DNA from: Roseivivax isoporae LMG 25204
GTDB lineage: Bacteria > Pseudomonadota > Alphaproteobacteria > Rhodobacterales > Rhodobacteraceae
Direction: 5' to 3'
DNA length: 64,000 nucleotides
Assembly: GCF_000521865.1 (NCBI RefSeq)
Contig: NZ_JAME01000012.1
Coordinates: 59,254 to 123,253, forward strand
Under the pieces are notes generated by a model that made no database searches, was not told the origin of the DNA, and worked only from the letters and a program-made list of their open reading frames with translations. The position numbers and the translations under genes are program-made. Positions 17,714 through 27,165 of this stretch are shown in pieces; position 1 is the stretch's first letter; each line of letters starts with the position of its first letter.

Positions 17714-19917
17714 TGTCGCTCGTGAACCCCGCCGATCCGATCGAGCGCCAGAACGAGAAGCTGCAGAAGATCGCGGCCGCCCTCATGGCGCGGGTCGAAC
17801 ACCAGACCGCGCAGTCGGGCGCGGCCTACGCGCAGTTCGAACGCGCGGCGCTGCTCGAGAAGCGGGTGCGCGAACGCACGCTCGAGCTCGAGCGCACCCT
17901 CGACCTCCTGCACGAATCGAACGCGCAGCTCGCCCGCGCCAACGAGGCCGCCGAGGCCGCGCGCCGCAACCTCGCCGACGCGATCGAGACGGTGCGAGAA
18001 GGCTTTGCGCTCTTCGACCCCGACGATGTCCTGGTGATGAGCAACTCGCGCTTTTGCCGCGACTTCCGCGACACCGTGCCCGTGCTGCAGCCGGGCCTGT
18101 CCTTCGAGGATTACGTGGCGCATGTCAGCCGCTCCCGCGTGCTGGCCCTGCCCGAGGGCCAGGGCGCCGACGCCTGGGCGGTCGAGCGGATGAAGCGGCA
18201 CCGCGACAGCCACGTGATGTTCAACGTCGAACTGCGCGGCGGACGCTGGCTGCAGGTCAGCGAACACCGCACCGGCAACGGCGGCACAGTGGTGCTGCAG
18301 ACCGACGTGACCGACATCGTGCAGCTTGAGCGGCAGGAGCGCGAGCGCCTGAAGGACAGCCAGGCCCGGATGGTGCGCGCAACGCTCGACCACCTCGACC
18401 AGGGCGTCGCGATCTTCGACAAGGGCGGCCGGCTCGTGGGCTGGAACCGGCGCATCGGCGTGCTCCTGTCGGTACCCGCGCGGTGGCTGCAGATCGGTGC
18501 GAGCTTCGACGCGCTGCTCGACCGGCTGTCACCGGATTTCGACTTTACCGGGGTCGCGTCGCGCGACGGGTTCCGCGACTGGGCGGCGACCCGCGGCCGG
18601 GGCGGCGCGCTCTCGCTCGAGGTCCGGCATGGCACGAGCCGCGTCCTGCACGTCTTCGGGCAGGGCATGCCCGACGGCGGTTTCGTGATCTCCGTCACCG
18701 ACGTGACCGCCGAACGCGAGGCCGCCGCGCGGCTCGCCGAGATGAACGAGGCGCTCGAGAGCCGGGTCATGGAGCGCACGCTCGAACTCGAGGACGCGCT
18801 CGCTACGGCGGAACGCGCCAACGCCTCGAAGAACCGCTTCGTCGCCGCCGCGTCGCACGACCTCCTCCAGCCCATGTCGGCGGCGAAGCTGTTCCTCGCC
18901 TCGCTGTCGGACCGGATCGGCCAGCCCGCCGACCGCGCCATCCTCGACAAGGCGATGTCGGCGCTCGACAGCGCCGAGGACCTGATCGGCGCCCTGCTCG
19001 ACATCTCGAAGCTCGAATCCGACTGGCTGAGCTTCGACATCCGGGCGCTGTCGCTGAACGAGGTTCTCCTGCCGCTGCGGGACGAGATCGGCGTGCTGGC
19101 AGGCCGCAAGGGATTGCGGCTGTCGATCGTGCCCTCGACGCTCACGGTGGAGAGCGATCCCTCCTACCTGCGCCGCGTCCTGCAGAACCTGATGACGAAC
19201 GCGGTGCGCTACACCGAGAGCGGGCGCGTGCTCGTGGGCGTGCGCCGGCAGGGAGGCTCCGCGCGCATCGAGGTCTGGGATACCGGCCCCGGCATCGCCG
19301 AAGAGGACCAGAGCGCGATCTTCGAGGAGTTCCGCCGCCTCGACAGCACCGCGAGCCGCAATGACGGGCTGGGGCTAGGGCTCGCCATCGTGGAGCGGGC
19401 CTGCGCGCGCCTCGGCCACCCGCTGGGCCTCTGGTCGCAGCCGGGCCTCGGCTCGTGCTTCATGGTGACGGTGCCCATCGCCGGGCGCCAGCGCGGCACG
19501 CCCGCACGGCCCGTCGGCCCCGCGCGGCCCGTCTCGCTCGCCCATGCGGCGCTCATCGTCCTCCTCGTCGAGAACGACGCCGACCTGCGCCGCGCCATGA
19601 CGCTCCTCCTCGAACGCTGGGGCGTCAGCGTGATCGAGGCCGAGGACGCGGCCGGCACGCTCGCGCTGCTCGACGATCTCGACATCGTGCCGGACGCGGC
19701 CCTCCTCGACCAGCAGCTGGGATCGGGTCCGGCGGGCACCGAGCTCTCGCGCCTGCTGACGGCGCGCTTCGGCGCGATCCCGACGGCCATCGTCAGCGCC
19801 GACCGGTCCGACACGCTGGTGCGCGACTGCGCGGCGCTCGGGATCGCGCACCTGCAGAAGCCCGTGGACCGCGGCGCCCTCGCCGAGTTCCTCAAGGCGG
19901 CCGCCACCCGCGCGTGA
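17713..19917 (+). CDS. Hybrid histidine kinase with two PAS-like domains and receiver (NahK-like)
   Basis: The 734-residue cytoplasmic protein has a coiled coil (about 40-88), PAS-like segments (about 88-205 and 222-335), a second coiled coil, a HisKA domain with phospho-histidine H382 in AAASHDLLQPMSAAKLF, a HATPase_c domain (NAVRYTESGR, WDTGPGIA, DGLGLGLAIVERAC) and a C-terminal receiver (about 610-730) with its aspartate in ALLDQQLGSG. No membrane segment is present, so the signal must come from inside or through the FIST protein encoded just before it. The layout matches NahK/ErcS'-type kinases. The REC domain suggests a phosphorelay, possibly to the NarL-type regulator two genes upstream. 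Confidence 0.9.
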   Translation: MSLVNPADPIERQNEKLQKIAAALMARVEHQTAQSGAAYAQFERAALLEKRVRERTLELERTLDLLHESNAQLARANEAAEAARRNLADAIETVREGFALFDPDDVLVMSNSRFCRDFRDTVPVLQPGLSFEDYVAHVSRSRVLALPEGQGADAWAVERMKRHRDSHVMFNVELRGGRWLQVSEHRTGNGGTVVLQTDVTDIVQLERQERERLKDSQARMVRATLDHLDQGVAIFDKGGRLVGWNRRIGVLLSVPARWLQIGASFDALLDRLSPDFDFTGVASRDGFRDWAATRGRGGALSLEVRHGTSRVLHVFGQGMPDGGFVISVTDVTAEREAAARLAEMNEALESRVMERTLELEDALATAERANASKNRFVAAASHDLLQPMSAAKLFLASLSDRIGQPADRAILDKAMSALDSAEDLIGALLDISKLESDWLSFDIRALSLNEVLLPLRDEIGVLAGRKGLRLSIVPSTLTVESDPSYLRRVLQNLMTNAVRYTESGRVLVGVRRQGGSARIEVWDTGPGIAEEDQSAIFEEFRRLDSTASRNDGLGLGLAIVERACARLGHPLGLWSQPGLGSCFMVTVPIAGRQRGTPARPVGPARPVSLAHAALIVLLVENDADLRRAMTLLLERWGVSVIEAEDAAGTLALLDDLDIVPDAALLDQQLGSGPAGTELSRLLTARFGAIPTAIVSADRSDTLVRDCAALGIAHLQKPVDRGALAEFLKAAATRA

Positions 19918-19929
19918 CGCGCCCGCGCC

Positions 19930-21225
19930 TCAGCGCGCGATGACGATGTCCGCCTGCAGGCCCCCCAGCCGCGGGCTATCCCCGAGCCGCAACACCCCGC
20001 CATGGGCGCGCGCGATGTCTGCCGCGATGGCAAGCCCGAGCCCGACGCCGGTGCCGCGATCCTGGTTCCGCGCCACGTCGAGCCGCACGAAAGGTCGCAA
20101 CGCCTCGTCGCGCGCCTCGGGCGCGATGCCCGGCCCGTCATCCTCGACCCGGAACCGCAGCGACCGCTCGCTCAGCCGCACCGACACCTCGCAGCGCGTG
20201 CCGTAGCGCACCGCATTGCCGATCAGGTTCTCGAGCGCGCGCCGGATCGCCATCGGCCGCATGGTCGCGCGCCCCATGCCCTCGATCTCGCCGATCTCGA
20301 CCGTGCGCCCGCCGCGCCGCGCGTCCTCGACCACCGCCCGCAGGAACTCGGCCACGTCGACCTCCTCTGGCTGGCCCGCCTCGGCGTTGCCGCGCACGAA
20401 GTCGAGGAAGGAATCGACCATCCGGCGCATGTCCTCCACGTCCTGCTCGAGCGGTTCGCGGTCCGCGTCGTCGAGCATGGACAGGCCGAGTTTCATCCGC
20501 GTCAGCGGCGTGCGCAGGTCGTGGCTGATGCCCGACAGCATCAGCGTGCGCTGCTCGATCTGCCGCTCGATCCGCGCCCGCATGTCGAGAAAGGCGTTGC
20601 CGGCCGCCCGCACCTCGACCGCGCCCGCGGCGGAATAGGGCACGTGCCGCCCGCGCCCGAACGCCTCGGCCGCCTGGGCAAGCTGCGTGATCGGCCGCAG
20701 CTGATTGCGCAGGTAGAGATAGGCGATGAAGGTCATGAGCCCGCCGAACACCGCCATGTTCACCAGGAGCTGGTGCGGGTTCGGCGCCGACAGCCGGTCG
20801 CGGTGGAAGTCGAAGCGCCGGATCGCCTCGCCTTCCGGATCCGCCACGAAGATCGTCGCCGCGGTGTCGGTCGGCAGGATCACCCGCAGGATCCCCGGAA
20901 CCTCCTCGTGCAGCGTGCGCACCACCACCCGCCCCGAGAAATCGTACCAGCGCCGCTGATCGCTCTGCGGCACCTCCGCCCGGTCGACGGTCACCGGCAC
21001 GAGGTCGAGACGGGTGGCCAGCGCGGAATCCTCGGGCTGCGCCATCACCGCGTTCAGCGACTGCGCGGTCTGCCCGGTCAGCTGCTCGGTCACGCCCTCG
21101 AAATGGCGCTGGATGAACACCACCGAGACGACGAGCTGGAGCACCACCACCGGCAGCGCCAGGATGAGGATCGCCCGGCCGTAGAGACCGCGCGGAACAT
21201 AGCGTTTGAGCCACTGGAACGACAT
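19930..21225 (-). CDS. EnvZ-like sensor histidine kinase
   Basis: The 431-residue membrane kinase has two transmembrane helices (about 17-38 and 155-175) flanking a 115-residue periplasmic region, then HAMP, HisKA with H235 in SGISHDLRTPLTRMKLGLSML and HATPase_c (NLIGNAVRYG, VEDDGPGIA, GVGLGLAIA). SHDLRTPLTRM and the HAMP start NQLRPITQLAQAAEAFGRG are typical of EnvZ, the osmolarity-responsive partner of OmpR. No OmpR-type regulator gene lies next to it: the upstream neighbour is a divergent hydrolase gene. Either the partner is elsewhere or regulation has been rewired. Its 3' end nearly abuts the convergent hybrid kinase (12 bases). Confidence 0.87.
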   Translation of the reverse strand: MSFQWLKRYVPRGLYGRAILILALPVVVLQLVVSVVFIQRHFEGVTEQLTGQTAQSLNAVMAQPEDSALATRLDLVPVTVDRAEVPQSDQRRWYDFSGRVVVRTLHEEVPGILRVILPTDTAATIFVADPEGEAIRRFDFHRDRLSAPNPHQLLVNMAVFGGLMTFIAYLYLRNQLRPITQLAQAAEAFGRGRHVPYSAAGAVEVRAAGNAFLDMRARIERQIEQRTLMLSGISHDLRTPLTRMKLGLSMLDDADREPLEQDVEDMRRMVDSFLDFVRGNAEAGQPEEVDVAEFLRAVVEDARRGGRTVEIGEIEGMGRATMRPMAIRRALENLIGNAVRYGTRCEVSVRLSERSLRFRVEDDGPGIAPEARDEALRPFVRLDVARNQDRGTGVGLGLAIAADIARAHGGVLRLGDSPRLGGLQADIVIAR

Positions 21226-21319
21226 GCGCTAAGGCTATGGCCATGCGCGCCCGGAGGAAACACGCATTTGTCGCCCGACCCGCCTGCCCGCCCTTTGCGC
21301 GCGCGCCGGCCGCCGTGCC

Positions 21320-22216
21320 ATGACTGCGCCCGAGGCCGGGCGGCCCGAGACGCTGGCGCCGGGGCTCGTGCGCCTCCTCGCGCCGAACCCCTCGCCCATG
21401 ACCTTCTGGGGCACCAACACCTACCTCGTGGGCACCCGCGGGCTCGCCGTGATCGATCCCGGGCCCGACCTGCCCGCGCATCTCGACGCGATCCTCGCGA
21501 GCCTCGGCCCCGGGCAGCACATCACCCACATCCTCGTCACCCATGCCCATCTCGACCACGCCCCCGCGGCCCGGCCCCTCGCCGCGCGGACGGGCGCCCC
21601 GATCCTCGCCTTCGGCGACGCCCGCGCCGGCCGGAGCGCCGCCATGCGTCGGCTGGCGGCGGCCGGAACGCTCGGCGGCGGCGAAGGTGTCGACGCGGCC
21701 TTCGTGCCTGACGCGGAGCTCCCGGACGGGGCCCTGGTCGCCGGAGACGGCTGGCAGATCGAGGCGCTGCACCTGCCCGGCCATTTCGGCAACCACCTGG
21801 GCTTCGCCCTGGGCGACACGCTCTTCACCGGCGACCTCGTGATGGGCTGGGCGTCCTCCCTGGTCTCGCCGCCCGACGGCGACCTGACCGACTTCATGGC
21901 CTCGCTCGACCGCCTCGCGTCCCGGACCTGGTCGTCCTTCCTGCCCGGCCACGGCGCGCCCGTCACCGATCCCGCCGCCCGGCTCGCCGAGCTCATCGCC
22001 CACCGCCGCGCCCGCGAGGCCGCGATTCTCGCAGCCCTGCGCGCCGGCGCCGCCGACGCCGCTGCCATCGCCCGCACCGTCTACACCGACACCGCCCCCG
22101 CCCTCCTGCCCGCGGCAGAGCGCAACGTGCTGGCCCACCTCATCGACCTCCACGGCCGCGGCCTCGTGCACACCGCGGGCTCCCCCGCGCCCGAGAGCCC
22201 CTTCCGGCCGGTCTGA
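21320..22216 (+). CDS. Metallo-beta-lactamase-fold hydrolase (LACTB2-like)
   Basis: The 298-residue protein has the dinuclear-metal motif THAHLDH (74-80), then LPGHFGNHLGF, FTGDLVMGWASSLVSPP and LPGHGAPV carrying the remaining metal ligands. A C-terminal winged-helix-like segment (about 220-285) matches the LACTB2 branch, members of which act as ribonucleases or thioester/glyoxalase II-like hydrolases. The substrate is not predictable. It is divergent from the EnvZ-like gene with a 94-base gap, and is followed by tRNA-Asn. Confidence 0.85.
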   Translation: MTAPEAGRPETLAPGLVRLLAPNPSPMTFWGTNTYLVGTRGLAVIDPGPDLPAHLDAILASLGPGQHITHILVTHAHLDHAPAARPLAARTGAPILAFGDARAGRSAAMRRLAAAGTLGGGEGVDAAFVPDAELPDGALVAGDGWQIEALHLPGHFGNHLGFALGDTLFTGDLVMGWASSLVSPPDGDLTDFMASLDRLASRTWSSFLPGHGAPVTDPAARLAELIAHRRAREAAILAALRAGAADAAAIARTVYTDTAPALLPAAERNVLAHLIDLHGRGLVHTAGSPAPESPFRPV

Positions 22217-22297
22217 ACCGCCCCGGAATATTTCGGGATTTTCTTCACCGGACCCACTGGACGCCCCCTGAGAGGGTTGTTATACGCAGCGCCGTGT

Positions 22298-22372
22298 TCC
22301 GGCGTAGCTCAGCGGTAGAGCAGTTGACTGTTAATCAATTGGTCGTAGGTTCGATCCCTACCGCCGGAGCCA
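22298..22372 (+). tRNA. tRNA-Asn (GTT)
   Basis: A 75-base cloverleaf with encoded CCA: the seven-base acceptor stem TCCGGCG pairs with CGCCGGA, discriminator G, D arm GCTCAGCGGTAGAGC, anticodon loop CTGTTAA with anticodon GTT at 22330-22332, and T loop TTCGATC in the usual T-arm context. A run of six A follows directly. The downstream 1.2 kb holds integrase and transposase fragments, so this gene may be the old attachment site of a mobile element. Confidence 0.97.
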
Positions 22373-22491
22373 AAAAACCAGCTACCCCCTGAAATCATTG
22401 AATTTTCGAGGCCCGGACTCGGAGCTCGACGACGAGGTGCACAACCTGGTGCACACGGCGGTGCACAACGTGTGCACGGGAGGGCATCTCC

Positions 22492-22899
22492 ATGCCCCGG
22501 AATCGGAGCTTGCCGCCCCACCTCGAGATCCGCCGCGCCGGCTTCTTCTGGCGCAGACGCCTGCCCCGGTCCCTACGGGACCGGGGCGAGGCTGTCTCCG
22601 ACCGGCCGGACAAACAAAGCGCGACGCGGCCGAAAAAAGTTTTTCTGTGCTTTTCCCTTCGTAGCCATGTCCTCCGCGACGCGAAGATCCTGGCCCGCCG
22701 CCTCACCGAGATGAGCGACCTGGTCTTCGCCGCAGACGCGGAGACGACCATGGCGATTGCGCCCGAAGTTCAGGAAAGGCTGCTGGAAAGCCTCGCTCGG
22801 TTCGAGATCGAGGCCCTTGAGCGTATGCGCGCCGTGGCCGCTCCCCGCAGTCGGGAGGCCGCCGCCCAGGATCAAGGGCGGCATGGAAATCCACCATGA
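22492..22899 (+). pseudogene. Truncated tyrosine-recombinase (integrase), N-terminal part
   Basis: A 135-codon open frame beginning MPRNRSLPPHLEIRR, then GFFWRRRLPR, LCFSLRSHVLRDAKILARRL and ETTMAIAPEVQERL. These resemble the N-terminal arm-binding region of site-specific integrases common in Rhodobacteraceae islands (from memory of the family). The core-binding and catalytic domains (R..H..R..Y) are absent: the frame stops after AAAQDQGRHGNPP. It lies 120 bases after tRNA-Asn, in AT-richer DNA than its surroundings. The next short frame starts inside its stop (ATGA). It is best read as the leftover 5' end of an integrase gene; a real short protein is less likely. Confidence 0.5.
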
Positions 22900-23186
22900 A
22901 GCGCGTTTCCTTCTCCGGTCACGCGCTGCAACGCCTTGTTGAAAGGTCCGAATGCGCGCTGGGGAACATGCTTGGTCAGATCGACCGCGAAGCGCTCGCG
23001 ATCTTGCGCACCACCTAGGACAATACCGACGATGTGCGCAGCTACCACGGCACACTCGTCGATGGTGTCTGTACCGGGCAATACTACACCTCTGCCGTGG
23101 GCGCAAATTGGCCGCTTCGCTACAGGTCTGAGGAAGACCGTCGCATCCCGACGTTCAGCGTCCGGACCTTCCTGTCGCCGGTGTGA
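22896..23186 (+). pseudogene. Short open frame interrupted by an amber codon
   Basis: The frame starts at the ATGA overlap with the integrase fragment: MKRVSFSGHALQRLVERSE and about 20 further codons to an in-frame TAG (23016-23018). It then stays open for 55 more codons (DNTDDVRSYHGTLVDGVCTG and on) to TGA at 23184-23186. Composition on both sides of the TAG looks alike and protein-like, which suggests one gene of about 96 codons inactivated by a nonsense change. I do not recognise the product; the start faintly recalls short DUF4258-type proteins ('HALQRL..R'). Confidence 0.35.
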
Positions 23187-23197
23187 CGGAGAGGACG

Positions 23198-23344
23198 ATG
23201 GCGATATCGCCGGACATCATGGAACGGCTTAGCCAGTGTTTCGCAACGACGCCCATCCTTCATCACGGCCCACTCCACGAGCAGGCTATGGCAGGCATTC
23301 TGCCGGCCTTGACCGGAATGAGCGCGGCAGTTTTCAAGGTGTGA
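23198..23344 (+). pseudogene. Second integrase-like fragment
   Basis: A 48-codon frame with GAGAGGA upstream. Its beginning, TMAISPDIMERL when read from the open codons just before the ATG, parallels TMAIAPEVQERL in the integrase fragment at 22492-22899 (8 of 12 identical). The remainder shows no recognised domain. I read it as a divergent second copy of the same integrase region, left by repeated insertion or duplication. Evidence rests on one short match. Confidence 0.3.
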
Positions 23345-23454
23345 ATGGCAAGGAGCGCATTCCACGGGGCGATCCGACCAGATTCCCCCTCACGACAAGG
23401 GGCATCGCCACCAGGGGTGTGCATCGCCTCCAATTGCGCCGCTAGTTCCGCGCC

Positions 23455-23565
23455 TCAGCGGCCGTGCCTGTCCTGGACATGCAGCTGCTGCCTCTGCGCG
23501 TCGGTCAGCCAGAAAAGGTCATCCGCAGCAGGCGCGCTGCGAGGGGAGGCTGGATCACGCAACGC
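23455..23565 (-). pseudogene. IS5-family transposase fragment
   Basis: On the minus strand the frame ending at 23455 reads ADDLFWLTDAQRQQL near 23485-23530. This matches the opening of IS5/IS1182-type transposases ('S-D-L-F-W-L-T-D-A-Q'). It stops about 10 codons later, and no terminal inverted repeats or DDE domain are present. It is therefore a short relic of an insertion sequence bordering the sugar-transport operon. Confidence 0.42.
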
Positions 23566-23589
23566 GCGGCTGACCGCTGACCCTTGACC

Positions 23590-24638
<1,049 letters not shown>

Positions 24639-24639
<1 letters not shown>

Positions 24640-25946
24640 CACGCAGCCTCCCTGTTCGCCCAGGCCAGCCAGATGGCAGCCGTCCACGTGAACCTGTCGC
24701 CACCGCAGGCGGTGCCGTCCAGCGGGTCGAAATACTCGAAGAATCCGCCCTGCCGGATCAAGGCGGCGGTCTCGCGACGCAATCGTGCCTCGTCCTCGTG
24801 GCGTCCCGCATCCGCGAGGCCCACGGCGATCAGCGCGTTGACCACCGGCCAGGTCGGTCCGCGCCAGTAGCGGCGGGGTTCGAAACCTGCGGCAGCCGGG
24901 TCGTTCGACGGGATGCCATAGGTCACGCGGTCCCACATCTCGGCCAGCTTCGCCTCCATCGCGGCGTTCTCGACACCGGCGAGGAGCGCCAGCGCCGCGC
25001 CCGAGGAAATGTTCGACGCAAAGCGGCCCGTGCGCGCATCGCGCGCGGCATAGGCCTGAAGGTCCGCGTTCCACAGCCATGGCAGCGCCGCTTCCATCTC
25101 GTCCGCCCAGAGGGCGGGCTCGCTGCCGTCCTCGCCCAGCGTTGCGGCCATGGCCGCGAGATCGCGGTTCGCGCGGATCAGGATGAAGCTGATCGCGGGA
25201 TCGCCCATCAGGAAGGGGCCGTCGTCGCGGATGGTCGCCTGGTCCCAGCCGCAGGCGCGGCCGAACTGCACCATGGCGAGGTAGCGGTCGTAGTCGTCCT
25301 TGCCGGGACGCATGGCCGCGTCCACGTGACCGGTGTCGCGGCGCTGGTAGGCTCCCACGTCCGATCCGTCGACATTGGCCATGCCCGGATCCCAGTCGGG
25401 GCAATTGTCGCGGCCGGATTCCCAAGGGTGGGTGATGCAGGCGACGCCGTGGACGGTGCGGCACTCCCGCCACCAGCGGTGCCAGGCCAGGAGCTTCGGA
25501 TACAGCGCGCGCAGGCGGTCGGTCCCGCCCACCCGGTCGTGGATCAGCCGCGCGAGGATCGCCGCCACCGGCGGCTGCGAGATTCCGGAGGTCGCCGGCG
25601 ACGTTCCGGTGCCCCAGACCTCGGGACCGGGAAAATAGCCGTCATCCTCCTTGTGGAAGACGATGTGCGGAACCATGCCGCTGTCCCACTGGGCCGAGAA
25701 CAGCGTCTCGAGTTCGGTCCAGGCGCGATCGGCGTCAAAGGTCGAGAACCCCCAGGCCGCGAAGGCGGAATCCCAGTTCCACTGGAAGGGATAGAGCCCT
25801 TTGGTGGGAATCGTGTATCCGCCGCGGTCGTTCGACACGAGGATGTCGCGTGCGGTTGCGTCGAGGTCCTTGTCTGACATCCAGCCAGCCTTTCTGTCGG
25901 AGTGAAACGGGCGCGGTTGCTCGTCCGTCGGTGTGTTGCGGCTCAC
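24639..25946 (-). CDS. GH63-type glycoside hydrolase (mannosyl-/glucosylglycerate hydrolase-like)
   Basis: The 435-residue protein has an (alpha/alpha)6-barrel pattern with GGYTIPTKGLYPFQWNWDSA near residue 42, THPWESGRDNCPDWD, SDVGAYQRRDTGHVD and a late FFEYFDPLDGTACGGDRFTW segment. These fit the GH63 branch that contains mannosylglycerate and glucosylglycerate hydrolases; the FEYFDP glutamate would be the general base. No signal peptide is seen, so it acts in the cytoplasm on what the importer brings in. GTG at 25946 is chosen because GAGGTG lies five bases upstream; an internal ATG at 25880 is an alternative. The substrate, possibly an alpha-glycosylated compatible solute, is inferred. Confidence 0.75.
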
Positions 25947-25962
25947 GAAATCACCTCGTGCG

Positions 25963-27165
25963 TCATCCCTTCACCGACCCGGCGGTCAGACCGCGCGTCA
26001 TGAACCGCTCTAGCCCGAGGAAGATCGCCATGATCGGCAATGTCGCGATGACCGACCCCGCCATCAGGTGCTGACGCGGGATTTCCGAACTGTCGAGCGA
26101 GGCGATGCCGCGTGTCAGGGTGAACTTCGAGGGGTCGTCCAGCAGCATGAAGGCCAGCAGGAACTCGTTCCACGCGATCATGAAGACATAGAGCGAGACG
26201 GAGGCCAGCGCCGGCAGCGACAATGGCAGCGTGATCTTCCAGATCACCGCGAGGCGCGACAGCCCGTCCATCAGCCCGGCCTCCTCGACCTCGGCCGGGA
26301 GCCCGCGGAAGTAGCCTTGCAGCATGTAGAGCGCGACGGGAATGGTGGTCACGGGGTAGATCAGCACGATGCCCAGCACCGAGTTGCGCAAACCCACCAT
26401 CGAGTATCCAATGTAGATCGGCAGCGCGAGCACGATCATCGGGACCATGTAGATCAGCAGGATCGAGCGGGAGAACACCGCCGCGCCGCGGAACCGCAAC
26501 CGGGCGACGGCGTAGGCACCCGGGATCGAGAAGGCCAGCGTCAGCACGACGGTCAGGACCGCGACGTAGAAGCTGGTCCACAGGTACGAGCCGAAGTTGA
26601 ACACGGTCATCAGTTCGACATAGCTGTCGAACAGCCCCCAGCCGCGGGACAGATCGATGCTGAAATCGAGAGGATTCTGAACGAGTTGCTGCTGGTTCTT
26701 CAAGCTGGTCATCACCATCACGTAGAACGGGATGGCGACGATCGCGGTGAAGAAGACGTATCCGAAGCCGGTCAGGAAGCGGATCACCGCATCCTCGAAT
26801 TCGTGGCGCGTCAGGCGGTGCGGCGGCAGGTCCCGAAGATAGGCCCGCAGCCCCGCTGCCGTGGCACCCGCCGCGATCGCTTGGCCGAGAACGCGCGACA
26901 GCGCGCCCACGTCGTCCGTCTGAACCGGCCCGAGCCCCAGAAGCCCGGCGACCAGCAGGCCGGTTGCGGCGATCCCGGCACCCGCCCGGCCCCGGAGGCA
27001 CGCCACCCCGGCCAGCGCGCCGAAGACGGCTGACCAGACGAGCGCGGGCCGGAACGCCGCGCCGGTCAGGAACGACATCGCGATGGCGACGGTCACGGCC
27101 ATCGTGAAGGTCCACAGGATGCCCAGGACAGCGGCGGTAACGTACCCGGTGCGCAGGCGGTTCAT
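25963..27165 (-). CDS. Sugar ABC transporter permease (MalG type) with extra N-terminal membrane domain
   Basis: The 400-residue protein has a normal MalG-like core from about residue 125 (FGYVFFTAIVAIPFYVMVM), with the EAA coupling loop AEVEEAGLMDGLSRLAVIWK. Before it lie about 120 residues with three hydrophobic helices (about 8-33, 40-60 and 64-82) and a short cytoplasmic link. Usual CUT1 permeases of this type are around 280 residues, so the N-terminus is an added domain. The ATG at 27165 overlaps the previous gene's stop (ATGA). The frame runs on further upstream only as a shadow of the other permease. Confidence 0.88.
   Translation of the reverse strand: MNRLRTGYVTAAVLGILWTFTMAVTVAIAMSFLTGAAFRPALVWSAVFGALAGVACLRGRAGAGIAATGLLVAGLLGLGPVQTDDVGALSRVLGQAIAAGATAAGLRAYLRDLPPHRLTRHEFEDAVIRFLTGFGYVFFTAIVAIPFYVMVMTSLKNQQQLVQNPLDFSIDLSRGWGLFDSYVELMTVFNFGSYLWTSFYVAVLTVVLTLAFSIPGAYAVARLRFRGAAVFSRSILLIYMVPMIVLALPIYIGYSMVGLRNSVLGIVLIYPVTTIPVALYMLQGYFRGLPAEVEEAGLMDGLSRLAVIWKITLPLSLPALASVSLYVFMIAWNEFLLAFMLLDDPSKFTLTRGIASLDSSEIPRQHLMAGSVIATLPIMAIFLGLERFMTRGLTAGSVKG

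Noticed and set aside
22218..22250. Third copy of the AAATATCCC repeat
   Set aside because: CCCCGGAATATTTCGGG shares only the short AT core; the TTCTTCTTGGC half does not match, so it is probably unrelated.
22896..23186. Amber codon read as pyrrolysine or programmed read-through
   Set aside because: Nothing in the window supports pyrrolysine machinery, and the surrounding DNA is full of broken mobile genes, so a nonsense-inactivated pseudogene is simpler.
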